The translations under genes and the position numbers were made by a program. From positions 1-34,289 of the forward strand of contig JAFUAF010000003.1 of NCBI GenBank assembly GCA_017460805.1: DNA of 34,289 nt. The letters are read 5' to 3'. Below, piece after piece: positions 9,018 through 17,355 of the stretch. Numbering within the stretch: position 1 is the stretch's first letter; the number at the start of each line of letters is the position of its first letter. A model generated the notes under the pieces. That model saw nothing but the letters and a program-made list of their open reading frames with translations, was not told where the DNA came from and did not search any database. This DNA is from Bacillota bacterium (lineage in GTDB: Bacteria > Bacillota > Clostridia > Lachnospirales > CAG-274).

Positions 9018-9491
9018 TTAGTTTATGAGATTGGAGATTTTATTAAATATTACTGCCATTTGAGCACGATTGGCGTTTTCTTTCGGACGCATTGTATTAT
9101 CCTCGAATCCGGTTATAATGCCGTCCTTTACTGCCCACCGAATTGCCGGAGCCGCATACGCGCTTATTTGTTCTGCATCTTTAAAGTTCAAAACATTCAT
9201 ATCTTCACTTACAGACACATCATAATTTTTAAACTTTGCATATCTCCAAAGAATAGCCGCCATTTGCTCTCGTGATATAGATTCGTTTGGAGCATAGTGC
9301 TTATCGTCATAGCCTGCGACTATGTTATTTGCCAATGCCCACGCAACAGCGTTTTCATAATAGCTGCCTTTCGCAACATCATCAAACTTGTTTTTCTCCG
9401 TTGTTTCGGGTGATCCTTCACGATTATATATAGCATATACAAACATACCTCTTGTTATGTTTGTACCTCTAAAATATATCTTAGGAAACAC
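9018..9491 (-). pseudogene. C-terminal fragment of an S-layer-homology (SLH) protein
   Basis: 157 codons with no signal peptide. It opens inside an SLH repeat (NITRGMFVYAIYNREG). One complete SLH domain follows (KFDDVAKGSYYENAVAWA through ISREQMAAILWRYAKF), then a second complete one (FKDAEQISAYAAPAIRWA through NRAQMAVIFNKI). SLH triplets bind pyruvylated secondary cell-wall polymers and anchor surface proteins. Such anchors are C- or N-terminal parts of much larger exported proteins. Here the codon before the GTG leads back to a TGA two codons further upstream, and there is no ribosome site. I therefore read it as the surviving tail of a gene whose front was deleted. Confidence 0.75.
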
Positions 9492-9661
9492 TGATCAAAT
9501 CAAAAAAGCAAAATACGGTGTTATTGCATTTTGCGGCATTTCTCCGCAACTCGATCGGGCCGAAATCTTTATTTATCGAATTTTTTGCATATCTGTCATA
9601 TTACCTTTTTTTCGCAGCGGCCGTAACAGAACATAATATAAAAAATAATTTCTTAAATCTA
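9492..9661. other. Intergenic stretch without recognised features
   Basis: It lies between the SLH fragment and the kinase promoter. Apart from a small inverted repeat (TTGCGG/CCGCAA near 9529-9547) nothing was seen. It may contain the decayed upstream part of the SLH gene. Confidence 0.35.
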
Positions 9662-9690
9662 TGGAAATAAAATGTTTTTTCTGATATAAT
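9662..9690 (+). promoter_or_regulatory. Probable sigma-A promoter of the kinase gene
   Basis: A perfect TATAAT (9685-9690) with a weak -35 TGGAAA (9662-9667), 17-bp spacer. It lies 75 nt before the start codon. Confidence 0.5.
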
Positions 9691-9765
9691 TTATATATGA
9701 TCTATATTGACTGCCGGAATTTTAAAATATGACGGCGGTAAAAAAAATAACGGGAGGTATCGTGT

Positions 9766-10686
9766 ATGGAAAAAGTACCGGAAAAGAAAATGCGTGAACT
9801 TTCAGTGGCAGGCTGTGAAATGATAGGCGAAGGTGCTGTCGGAAAAGTATATCGGCTTGATGATGAAACGATAATCAAGGTCTTTGCACCGGGCGTTCCG
9901 CTTGAAGTTGTGCAGGAGGAAAAGAATATCGCCAAAAATGCCCTTGTAGCGGGTGTGCCTACCGCAATTTCATTTGATGTTGTAAAAGTAGGAGAAAGTT
10001 ACGGCGCGGTCTATGAAATGCTGCGTGCGAAAACGCTTTCGGCATTTATAAAAGAAAACCCCGAATGTGCAGCCGAAATGGGTAAAAGAATGGGTCGTTT
10101 ATTAAAAGACCTCCACAAAATCGACGTTGATACAAATAAGTTTGTTGATGTGCGCGGTTTGTTCAAAGAGCGTGTGCGCCGTATGGAAAAGTTTCTTTCA
10201 AAAGAAGAAACAGATAAGCTTATGGCGGTTTATGACTGTCTTGATTCACGAAAGGCTATAATACACGGCGATTTCCACCCCAAAAATATTATGTATTCGG
10301 AGAAAACCGACGAGCTTCTTTTTATCGACCTTGCGGATATGGGCTTCGGACACCCTCTTCTCGACCTTGGCGCCACCTGTCTTGTAATGGAACTTTTCGG
10401 ACGTACAACACCCGAACGTACACCCCATTTTATAGGGCTTGAGTACAAAACCACACTTGAGATCTGGGAAAATATATTGTCGGAATACTTTGATGAAAAC
10501 GATATAAAAGAAGCAAAAATTCTTGCAGAAATTTACGGACAGGCTAAATTTACGCTTTTCCCTGTAATTATCCCGCATATGCCCAAAAATGATGTTATGG
10601 GTTTTCTTATGGGCGCGAGAGCAAGAGGATTTCTGAATAAGGATTTTGATATTACACCGGCCTTGAAACCGACCGTTAAATTCTGA
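9766..10686 (+). CDS. Aminoglycoside phosphotransferase (APH)-fold kinase
   Basis: 306 aa. It has the APH/choline-kinase fold signatures in order: a nucleotide loop GEGAVGKVYR (21-30), a lysine in IIKVF (38), the hinge VYEMLRAKTL (about 83-91), the catalytic loop HGDFHPKN (167-174, Asp169) and the metal-binding IDLADMGFGHPLLDL (187-201). These proteins transfer phosphate from ATP to small molecules. True resistance enzymes, choline or fructosamine kinases and many uncharacterised members share this pattern, and nothing here identifies the substrate. It has its own promoter and a GGGAGG ribosome site and stands alone between divergent neighbours. It should not be called an antibiotic-resistance gene on this evidence. 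Confidence 0.85.
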   Translation: MEKVPEKKMRELSVAGCEMIGEGAVGKVYRLDDETIIKVFAPGVPLEVVQEEKNIAKNALVAGVPTAISFDVVKVGESYGAVYEMLRAKTLSAFIKENPECAAEMGKRMGRLLKDLHKIDVDTNKFVDVRGLFKERVRRMEKFLSKEETDKLMAVYDCLDSRKAIIHGDFHPKNIMYSEKTDELLFIDLADMGFGHPLLDLGATCLVMELFGRTTPERTPHFIGLEYKTTLEIWENILSEYFDENDIKEAKILAEIYGQAKFTLFPVIIPHMPKNDVMGFLMGARARGFLNKDFDITPALKPTVKF

Positions 10687-10848
10687 AATTTTATTTTTAC
10701 GCTTTGTGGATAACAGCCAAATTCAAAACTATACCGAAAAAATAAGCAGCCGATAAACCGCCGTTCTTCTTGAAACGGCAAAAAAACACAATATCAACAT
10801 AACCCGATAATAAAAATCCCGCTGCTTCTTTCGTCTGCGTTTTTTAAT

Positions 10849-10882
10849 CAAAAAAGGGCTTCCGATCTGATTGGAAGCCCTT
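10849..10882 (-). terminator. Rho-independent terminator of the esterase/amidohydrolase cluster
   Basis: A 10-bp perfect stem, AAGGGCTTCC with GGAAGCCCTT, is followed on the minus strand by TTTTTT. It sits 22 nt after the stop of the 220-aa gene. The region 10687-10848 between it and the kinase gene shows nothing else clear. Confidence 0.85.
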
Positions 10883-10904
10883 GGTTTATTATAAAAACAG
10901 TTGC

Positions 10905-11567
10905 TTATTCTCCGTCTTCCCGAATAGTTTCCTTCACATCTTTTTCGATCTCCGAATACAGTTTGTCTACATCGTCATCTGTGTAGTTGGGTTCTTCGTA
11001 TTTGTCGGAAAAGACGACTTTTATGCTTGCAAGCCGTCCTGCCATTCGTCTGTTATGGCGAATATCATACCCTGTCAGGAAGATATAATCACACAATGTA
11101 TCGCCCATAAACCAAAACGGAATAAAGAAAAGTTCACGCGATTCTTCATCCAAAGAGTGCGTAAAATACAGCAATATCCCCGAAAGGATCAAACCGACGG
11201 TCATAAGAATAAACACCTTTGTATGTCGTTTTTCTTCCTTTTCCACCATACCAAGTTCATACTCAAAAGTCTCTCTTATGGTTTCTTTGATGGTTTTTTT
11301 CTCCTTATCCGACAAACAGTCCCCGGTTATATTCAGCACTATCGGTATCTCGGGCGAAGCAAACTCCACACACGTTTTAAGATAATCGGCAAACTCCATG
11401 TTCAGAGTCTCATAACCGTTTACGCTGTATGGGCTTATTATATCATTATAGTCGGAAATATGACAAGGAAGTGTCGCAATGCCGTTTTTTACATAATCCT
11501 GCCTTAAACGTGCATCAAGATTTACTCTTCTTGACTCAAATAATTTTATGATTTTACGGTTGAACAT
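10905..11567 (-). CDS. Uncharacterised membrane protein, 220 aa
   Basis: I do not recognise a family. About 115 mainly polar residues come first, with a Lys/Glu-rich amphipathic stretch at about 85-114. A hydrophobic segment (VFILMTVGLILSGILLYF, about 117-134) follows, then a second weaker one (LFFIPFWFMGDTLCDYIFL, about 143-161), and finally an acidic tail. That predicts a two-pass membrane protein with both large domains on the cytoplasmic side. The start has an AGGAG ribosome site. It lies 32 nt after an esterase gene on the same strand and just before a strong terminator, so it is likely the last gene of the esterase/amidohydrolase transcript. Confidence 0.6.
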   Translation of the reverse strand: MFNRKIIKLFESRRVNLDARLRQDYVKNGIATLPCHISDYNDIISPYSVNGYETLNMEFADYLKTCVEFASPEIPIVLNITGDCLSDKEKKTIKETIRETFEYELGMVEKEEKRHTKVFILMTVGLILSGILLYFTHSLDEESRELFFIPFWFMGDTLCDYIFLTGYDIRHNRRMAGRLASIKVVFSDKYEEPNYTDDDVDKLYSEIEKDVKETIREDGE

Positions 11568-11599
11568 ATTGTTTTCTCCTATTTATTTCTTTGAAACTA

Positions 11600-13207
11600 T
11601 CAAAAGTAATAATACTTGGTCAGGAAATAAGTTCTCTCCCAATCCACGATCTTTCGCTCGGCTTCCTTTTCCGGGTGGATATCAAATTCGTCAAAAACCA
11701 TGACCTGCTTGTTTTCAGTATCGTACAGCGGCCATTTCTTTGCTTTGCCGTCCGGTGACTGCTCGGCGCTCAAAGACGGATCGCCTGTCTTTGCAAATTG
11801 TACCCACATTTTCCGCAATGTCTTGGAGAAAGTCTCGTCAAAGACTCTTCCCGTATCTTCAGACATTTCGGGATGATTGAATACCGATGCAAGCTCTATC
11901 GCATGACCGCATTTCATGACCGGATCGGGAGATTCGGGCGTGAAATAATAGGTATACACTTTGCCGCCTGCTTTTGTCTGCTCTTCCGACAATCTGATGA
12001 TCGGTGCATTGAACCAGCTTTGACTGAACAGGCTGCTGTCCGGCTGGTAGCTGTCTCCCTTCACATCATTCCGGAAACTGTCTACCAACGCTTTTTCTTC
12101 ATCCGACAGCTGAGCAAGCCTTCCGTTTTTGCGTTTGGAGACCCATTCATCCCAGCCTTCCGGTCCAAAGCTGTATACAAAAAAGTTCATTTCATCCTTG
12201 TTGCAGCCGATAAGAAAATCTATATCCTTCACTGCACCGTTTGCACAGGCCTCAAAGGTATTTGTCGGCAGGTACTTTCCGTCTCTTTCGGGGAATTGAT
12301 ACAAAAACAGCAGCGAGGTAGCTGTCTCGAGGAGCTTTTCGGCATCGACTTTCAGAAGATCCGCAACAGTCTTGCAGCCGAGATGTTCCATTAATTTTTC
12401 CGTGCATCCGATCGCTTCCTCCGTAGATCTTGTCAGATTCACCGAACCGCTCTCGGCAATTACGCGCTTGAAATAAGCATGAGAGCCTTCGATCAGCGTA
12501 AGCAGGGTACAGCTTCCCGCTCCTGCGGATTCGCCGAAGATAGTCACATTGTCGGGATCGCCGCCGAAACCCGAAATATTTTCGTGGACCCACTTCAGCG
12601 CCATTTTCTGATCCAGAAGTCCTAAATTCTGTGAATCCGTATAATCCTTGCCGTCGGGCAGATGTGACAGATGCAGGAAGCCGAAAACGCCGAGCCTGTA
12701 TGCGATGGTAACGACGATTACATCGGGATTTTCTTTCACAAAATTATGACAGTCAAACATCGGGTCAACAGTGCCGCCCGCTTCAAAAGCACCGCCGTGT
12801 ATCCATACCATAACGGGCTTCTTTTTGTCGGACACATCATCCGACTTCCAGATATTCAGATAAAGACAGTCTTCATCCATATAATAAAGCGAACCTGTTT
12901 CCAGCTGCCCGTTTCCGTAGGCGCTTTTTGCATTGTAATACGCCTCATATACGCCGTCATCCGCGGCAGCATCCACAGGAGCTTTCCAGCGCAGTTCGCC
13001 GACAGGCTGTTTTCCGACAAAGGGAATACCCCTGTACATAATGATATTTTCTGTTTTTTTGCCTACAAAAGTGCCGTTTATACACTTGACTGCAAGCGAC
13101 TTGTCATAATTTCCGTCCGTAATTTTTTTGTTCTCTCCGCCGTACATTTCCCACAGCAACTTTTTTACATCATCCAAAGTTTCGGGTTGTTTTACTGTTT
13201 CTCCCAT
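11600..13207 (-). CDS. Type-B carboxylesterase (para-nitrobenzyl esterase family), copy 1
   Basis: 535 aa, usual length for the family. Visible signatures: oxyanion-hole VWIHGGAFEAGG (134-145), nucleophile elbow GESAGAGS (225-232, Ser227), acid in GCNKDEMNF (Glu339) and base in CGHAIELASVF (His435). The catalytic triad is therefore complete. No signal peptide, so it is cytoplasmic. The enzyme should hydrolyse carboxylic esters; the natural substrate is unknown. It starts 17 nt after an amidohydrolase stop and shares long blocks with the esterase at 17356-18948 (for example SLAVKCINGTFVG, YRGIPFVGKQP, the C-terminal TYFLTKYY). The pairing suggests that ester and amide or ring hydrolysis act on one compound class. 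Confidence 0.9.
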   Translation of the reverse strand: MGETVKQPETLDDVKKLLWEMYGGENKKITDGNYDKSLAVKCINGTFVGKKTENIIMYRGIPFVGKQPVGELRWKAPVDAAADDGVYEAYYNAKSAYGNGQLETGSLYYMDEDCLYLNIWKSDDVSDKKKPVMVWIHGGAFEAGGTVDPMFDCHNFVKENPDVIVVTIAYRLGVFGFLHLSHLPDGKDYTDSQNLGLLDQKMALKWVHENISGFGGDPDNVTIFGESAGAGSCTLLTLIEGSHAYFKRVIAESGSVNLTRSTEEAIGCTEKLMEHLGCKTVADLLKVDAEKLLETATSLLFLYQFPERDGKYLPTNTFEACANGAVKDIDFLIGCNKDEMNFFVYSFGPEGWDEWVSKRKNGRLAQLSDEEKALVDSFRNDVKGDSYQPDSSLFSQSWFNAPIIRLSEEQTKAGGKVYTYYFTPESPDPVMKCGHAIELASVFNHPEMSEDTGRVFDETFSKTLRKMWVQFAKTGDPSLSAEQSPDGKAKKWPLYDTENKQVMVFDEFDIHPEKEAERKIVDWERTYFLTKYYYF

Positions 13208-13224
13208 ATCCTCCTCTCCTTTCC

Positions 13225-14856
13225 TTATGCTTTATAAACTTCTTCGCCCTCAACAATGGTCGCAATAATGTTTGCCTGTGCGACCTTTTCAATATCATCA
13301 TGCAGGAAATCGCAGTCAAAGACTGTCATATTGGCAAGTTTGCCAAATTCGATGCTGCCCATGCGGTTTTCCTGACGACACTGATATGCAACATTTATCG
13401 TCATTGCACGCAGAGATTGTTCACGGGTTATAGCTTCTTTTAAATTACGCTGTGTGTCTCCGCTCATTATCGACTGCGGGAAGCCGCGTTTTTCTGCCAT
13501 ATAAATGCTGAGCTTTATATCAAAAAACGGAGAAACGGGATAGTCCGAATGGAAAACCACATTTGCACCCGCATCATAGAAAGACTTGATGGGATAAGCC
13601 TGATCTGCCAATTCCTGACCCACATACGCGACCTCCTGAGCATAAACGGCGGGCTCTTTTGCTGTCCAGAGCGGAGGAACCGCGGGTATGGAGCGGGTAG
13701 CACCCATACGGCGAATATCCTCGTCGGTAACAAAATGCAGATGTGCCAAAACATTTCGCTGATCCATATCGCCCGTTATCTTTTCCGCATCTTCTATACA
13801 GCCAAGCATAAAGTGAGTTGCACCGCCGCCCTCGGAATGAACGTGTACGGAAAGACCCTCTTTGTCGGCCGCCGCAATAAGTTCCACCATTTTGTCGTGG
13901 TTACTGAAACGCTCTATGCCGTGATAACCGGGCTGATCGAGATAATCTTGATTCTGCCAAGCCGTATGTGCCTCCGTTACGCCGTCAAGGAACGTCTTAA
14001 CGCCGACAACATGGAAATATTCGTTGCTTAATCTTGCTCTTTTTTCGGCGATACGTGCAACTTCCGCCGTCGGATCTTCGGGGTCGCCCGGCGCCATAAG
14101 ATAAGCATATGTACGCAGTTTCAGCTTGCCCTCCTGTTCCAGCTCATAGTACGCTTCGGGAGACTTCAGATACAGAACTTCCGCACCCGCATCACAAACG
14201 GCGGTATAACCGTGGCTGAAAGCGCATTCCTGCCATGCAAGCAAATATTTTTTTGCATCTTCGAGTGTAGTGGGAAGTGTCGGTAAAATCACAAACAAAG
14301 GATCTTCGCAAAGATAACCTGTGGGTTCTCCGTTATCATCAACGTAAACCAGATCGGGGCCGTATTTCTTGGCATATTCTTTATCTACACCTATCCATTC
14401 AAGTGCCTTTGTATTGAACAAACAGGAATGTCCGCTGCCCGTCTGCATTATCAAGGGCTTATCGGGGCATATTTCGTCAAGATAAGTTTTGTCAACGTAC
14501 TCATCATTTTCTATCCAGCCCGATGCCAAATAAAAACTGCGCTCCGGATTTTTTTCTATAAATTCCTTTATGATCTCTCTGTATTTTGCGTAATCGGTCT
14601 CAAGGCACTGAGAAAGATCCGCTCTGCCAACTATGAGTTCACCCGCAAAATGTCCGTGACAATGCGACTCAAGGAAACCGGGGTAAATGTAGTTATCGCC
14701 GTAATCCAAAACCTCTGCATCTGCACCGCCGAGTTTTTTCACTTCCTCGGCATCGCCGATATAGGCAAATAAACCGTCCTTGACCAATGCCGCCTTTGCG
14801 AAAGGTCTCTTTTCGTCCATAGTGATAATATTGCCGAGAATAATAGTTTGTTTCAT
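13225..14856 (-). CDS. YtcJ-like metal-dependent amidohydrolase, copy 1
   Basis: 543 aa. Amidohydrolase family 3 (YtcJ/N-substituted formamide deformylase-like). Seen: a short beta-sandwich start (TIILGNIITMDEKRPF), metal site SHCHGH (about 64-69), a probable carbamylated Lys in VGVKTFLDG, metal/active-site His in VHVHSEGG and AHLHFV, and the terminal Asp in HSDYPVSP. The C-terminal strand LANMTVFDCD closes the sandwich. Members cleave C-N bonds of small molecules; the substrate is unknown. Ribosome site GGAGG, 9 nt before ATG. A close paralogue lies 97 nt upstream (14954-16591, roughly 85% identical by eye), and an esterase gene starts 17 nt downstream. Confidence 0.88.
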   Translation of the reverse strand: MKQTIILGNIITMDEKRPFAKAALVKDGLFAYIGDAEEVKKLGGADAEVLDYGDNYIYPGFLESHCHGHFAGELIVGRADLSQCLETDYAKYREIIKEFIEKNPERSFYLASGWIENDEYVDKTYLDEICPDKPLIMQTGSGHSCLFNTKALEWIGVDKEYAKKYGPDLVYVDDNGEPTGYLCEDPLFVILPTLPTTLEDAKKYLLAWQECAFSHGYTAVCDAGAEVLYLKSPEAYYELEQEGKLKLRTYAYLMAPGDPEDPTAEVARIAEKRARLSNEYFHVVGVKTFLDGVTEAHTAWQNQDYLDQPGYHGIERFSNHDKMVELIAAADKEGLSVHVHSEGGGATHFMLGCIEDAEKITGDMDQRNVLAHLHFVTDEDIRRMGATRSIPAVPPLWTAKEPAVYAQEVAYVGQELADQAYPIKSFYDAGANVVFHSDYPVSPFFDIKLSIYMAEKRGFPQSIMSGDTQRNLKEAITREQSLRAMTINVAYQCRQENRMGSIEFGKLANMTVFDCDFLHDDIEKVAQANIIATIVEGEEVYKA

Positions 14857-14953
14857 TATATGACCTCCTGTCCGAAAAAACTGTTATAGTGCGCATATAC
14901 TTCAAAATCTTAACTTGTATTTCAAATCGTTTTCATGATAAACCATTCTTATT

Positions 14954-16591
14954 TTACGCTTTGTAAACTTCTTCGCCCTCAACAATGGTCGCAATAATGT
15001 TTGCCTGTGCGACCTTTTCAATATCATCATGCAGAAAATCGCAGTCAAAGACCGTCATATTGGCAAGTTTTCCGAACTCGATGCTGCCCATGCGGTTTTC
15101 CTGACGCCACTGACGTGCTACGTTTATGGTCATCGCACGCAGAGCCTGTTCACGGGTAATGCTTTCCTTCAAATTGCGCTGCGTGTCGCCGCTCAGTATC
15201 GACTGCGGAAGCCCACGTTTTTCCGCCATATAAATACTCAATTTTATATCAAACATCGGAGAAACAGGATAGTCCGAATGGAAAACAACATTAGCACCGG
15301 CATCATAGAAGGACTTGATAGGGTAAGCCGCATCAGCCAATTCTTTGCCTACATATCTGACTTCTTGTTCGTAACCGCCGGGCAGATCTATTTTTGCTGT
15401 CCAAAGCGGAGGAACGGCAGGTATTGAACCCGTTTCTCCCATACGGCGGATATCCTCGTCGGTAACAAAATGCAGATGTGCCAAAACGTTGCGCTGATCC
15501 ATATCGCCCGTTATTTTTTCCGCATCTTCGATACAGCCGAGCATAAAGTGCGTCGCACCGCCGCCCTCGGAGTGAACGTGTACGGAAAGACCCTCGGCAT
15601 CTGCTGCGGTGATAAGCTCAACCATTTTGTCGTGATCGTTAAAACGCTCTATACCGTGATATCCGGGCTGATCGAGATAATCCTGATTTTGCCATGCCGT
15701 ATGTGCCTCCGTTACGCCGTCAAGGAATGTCTTAACTCCGACAACATGGAAATATTCGTTGCTTAACTTTGCCCTTTTTGCGGCGATACGTGCAACTTCC
15801 GCTGTCGGATCGTCGGGATTATCGGGAACCATAAGATAAGCATAAGTACGCAGTTTCAATTTTCCTTCCTGTTCCAGCTCGTAGTATGCTTCGGGTGATT
15901 TGGGATAGAGTATCTCTGCACCCGCATCGGCAACGGCGGTAAAACCGTGGCTGAAAGCTATATCCTGCCAGGCGAGCAAATATCTTTTTGCATCTTCAAG
16001 TGATGTGGGTATCTTAGGTAAAATTTCAAATAAAGGATCTTCGCAAAGGTAACCGTCCGGTTCGCCGTTTTCATAGACGTGTACCAATTCGGGGCCAAAC
16101 CTCTTAGCATATTCTCTGTCAACGCCGGCCCATTCCAGAGCCTTTGTATTGAACAGGCAGGAATGTCCGCCGCCCGTCTGCATTATCAAAGGTTTATCGG
16201 AGCATATCTCGTCAAGATATGTCTTGTCAACATACTCGTCGCTTTCTGCCCATCCTGCGGCTTTATAAAATTCGCTATCGGGGTTTTTTTCTATAAATTC
16301 CTTGATTATCTCGCGGTATTTTGCGTAGTCGGTTCCGATACACTGTGAAAGGTTTGCCTGACCGACAGCACGGTCACCTGCAAAATGACCGTGACAATGC
16401 GACTCAAGGAAACCGGGGTAAATGTAGTTTTCACCGTAATCCAAAACCTCGGCATCTGCACCGCCGAGTTTTTTTACCTCTTCGGCATCGCCGATATAGG
16501 CAAATAAACCTTCTTTGACCAATGCCGCCTTTGCGAAAGGTCTCTTTTCGTCCATAGTGATAATGTTGCCGAGAATAACAGTTTGTTTCAT
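14954..16591 (-). CDS. YtcJ-like metal-dependent amidohydrolase, copy 2
   Basis: 545 aa from ATG 16591, which has an AAGGAGG ribosome site and aligns exactly with the start of copy 1. The frame stays open further upstream, but that extension has no family sequence. All active-site motifs of copy 1 are kept (SHCHGH, VGVKTFLDG, VHVHSEGG, AHLHFV, HSDYPVSP). Differences cluster at about residues 73-120, 150-215 and one short loop, where copy 2 has KIDLPGGYEQ. Those are places likely to shape the substrate pocket. The last ~45 residues are identical between copies and the DNA there is almost identical too. The two enzymes probably arose by tandem duplication and may act on related substrates. Confidence 0.88.
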   Translation of the reverse strand: MKQTVILGNIITMDEKRPFAKAALVKEGLFAYIGDAEEVKKLGGADAEVLDYGENYIYPGFLESHCHGHFAGDRAVGQANLSQCIGTDYAKYREIIKEFIEKNPDSEFYKAAGWAESDEYVDKTYLDEICSDKPLIMQTGGGHSCLFNTKALEWAGVDREYAKRFGPELVHVYENGEPDGYLCEDPLFEILPKIPTSLEDAKRYLLAWQDIAFSHGFTAVADAGAEILYPKSPEAYYELEQEGKLKLRTYAYLMVPDNPDDPTAEVARIAAKRAKLSNEYFHVVGVKTFLDGVTEAHTAWQNQDYLDQPGYHGIERFNDHDKMVELITAADAEGLSVHVHSEGGGATHFMLGCIEDAEKITGDMDQRNVLAHLHFVTDEDIRRMGETGSIPAVPPLWTAKIDLPGGYEQEVRYVGKELADAAYPIKSFYDAGANVVFHSDYPVSPMFDIKLSIYMAEKRGLPQSILSGDTQRNLKESITREQALRAMTINVARQWRQENRMGSIEFGKLANMTVFDCDFLHDDIEKVAQANIIATIVEGEEVYKA

Positions 16592-16661
16592 AGTATTACC
16601 TCCTTTTTGACAGGGATGCAGGGTTTTATACATCTCCGTATTTTGTTCTTTATAGAATTTT

Positions 16662-17234
16662 TTATAAATCTTCTTTCGTTTGGGTTTCTTTTTCAGACAC
16701 GAAACAAGCCACCATTCCGTATATGATAGTCGGTCGTATCCATATCTCCGTGAGCAAATAATTAGTATCCGCTTCGCGGGGACTGCTGCAAATGATATAG
16801 GTGTAAAATCCCGCAATGACCATATCAATGATAAAAAGCATCCACAGATTGCGTTTGGTATAACTCTTCCAATCTTTGCGGGCATAAAAATAGGTAAACA
16901 TAAGCAGCAGGATCACCGAAAGCGTAAGGCAAATCAAATGCATGGGATAACTATCCATCGACGGCGCAAAGAGAATATCCCGCAGCAGTATGGTGATCCC
17001 TGCACACAGCGAAGTCCAATAGTTGAAGCGCTGTGTGTCAAGGCGCTTGAAAAAGTACATCGCCATCATAACAAGACACGCAATGTAAAAAAAGTTAAGC
17101 ACCAATTCGGGCCAGGCATAACGAAGTCCGAAACGGATAACTCCATAAAGCATAATGCCCACCGAAAGCACCGTTGCCACAGCTGTAATTCCGATATCTA
17201 TTAACTGCGATCTCTTTTTAAATCTTGTTTCCAT
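16662..17234 (-). CDS. Uncharacterised multi-pass membrane protein, 190 aa
   Basis: I chose ATG 17234 because it has a GAGG ribosome site; the frame is open upstream without one. The protein has about five hydrophobic segments: near ITAVATVLSVGIMLYGVI, VLNFFYIACLVMMAMYFF, a weaker one, LTLSVILLLMFTYFYA and MLFIIDMVIAGFYTYIICS. The N-terminus is basic. No transporter signature was recognised. It lies between esterase copy 2 and amidohydrolase copy 2 on the same strand, so it could be involved in uptake of, or sensing, the substrate of these enzymes, but that is inferred from position only. Confidence 0.65.
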   Translation of the reverse strand: METRFKKRSQLIDIGITAVATVLSVGIMLYGVIRFGLRYAWPELVLNFFYIACLVMMAMYFFKRLDTQRFNYWTSLCAGITILLRDILFAPSMDSYPMHLICLTLSVILLLMFTYFYARKDWKSYTKRNLWMLFIIDMVIAGFYTYIICSSPREADTNYLLTEIWIRPTIIYGMVACFVSEKETQTKEDL

Positions 17235-17355
17235 AATATACCTCATTGAATATTGAAATTTTAGAAATAATAAATTGCCGTATATCAAAATTACCGTGTC
17301 GATACATCTTTTTAATATCCGTGCATGATACGTTATAAAGTCCGCTGTCTGCCTG

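Noticed and set aside
9766-10686. Antibiotic-resistance gene
   Set aside because: Only the general APH fold is shown; no specific resistance subfamily signature was identified.
11798-16348. Long plus-strand ORFs opposite the esterase and amidohydrolase genes
   Set aside because: They mirror the paralogous genes (similar ORFs recur opposite both copies) and lack start signals and any recognisable family.
14954-16885. Longer 643-aa form of amidohydrolase copy 2
   Set aside because: The first ~98 residues have no family match and no ribosome site; ATG 16591 has AAGGAGG and aligns with the start of copy 1.
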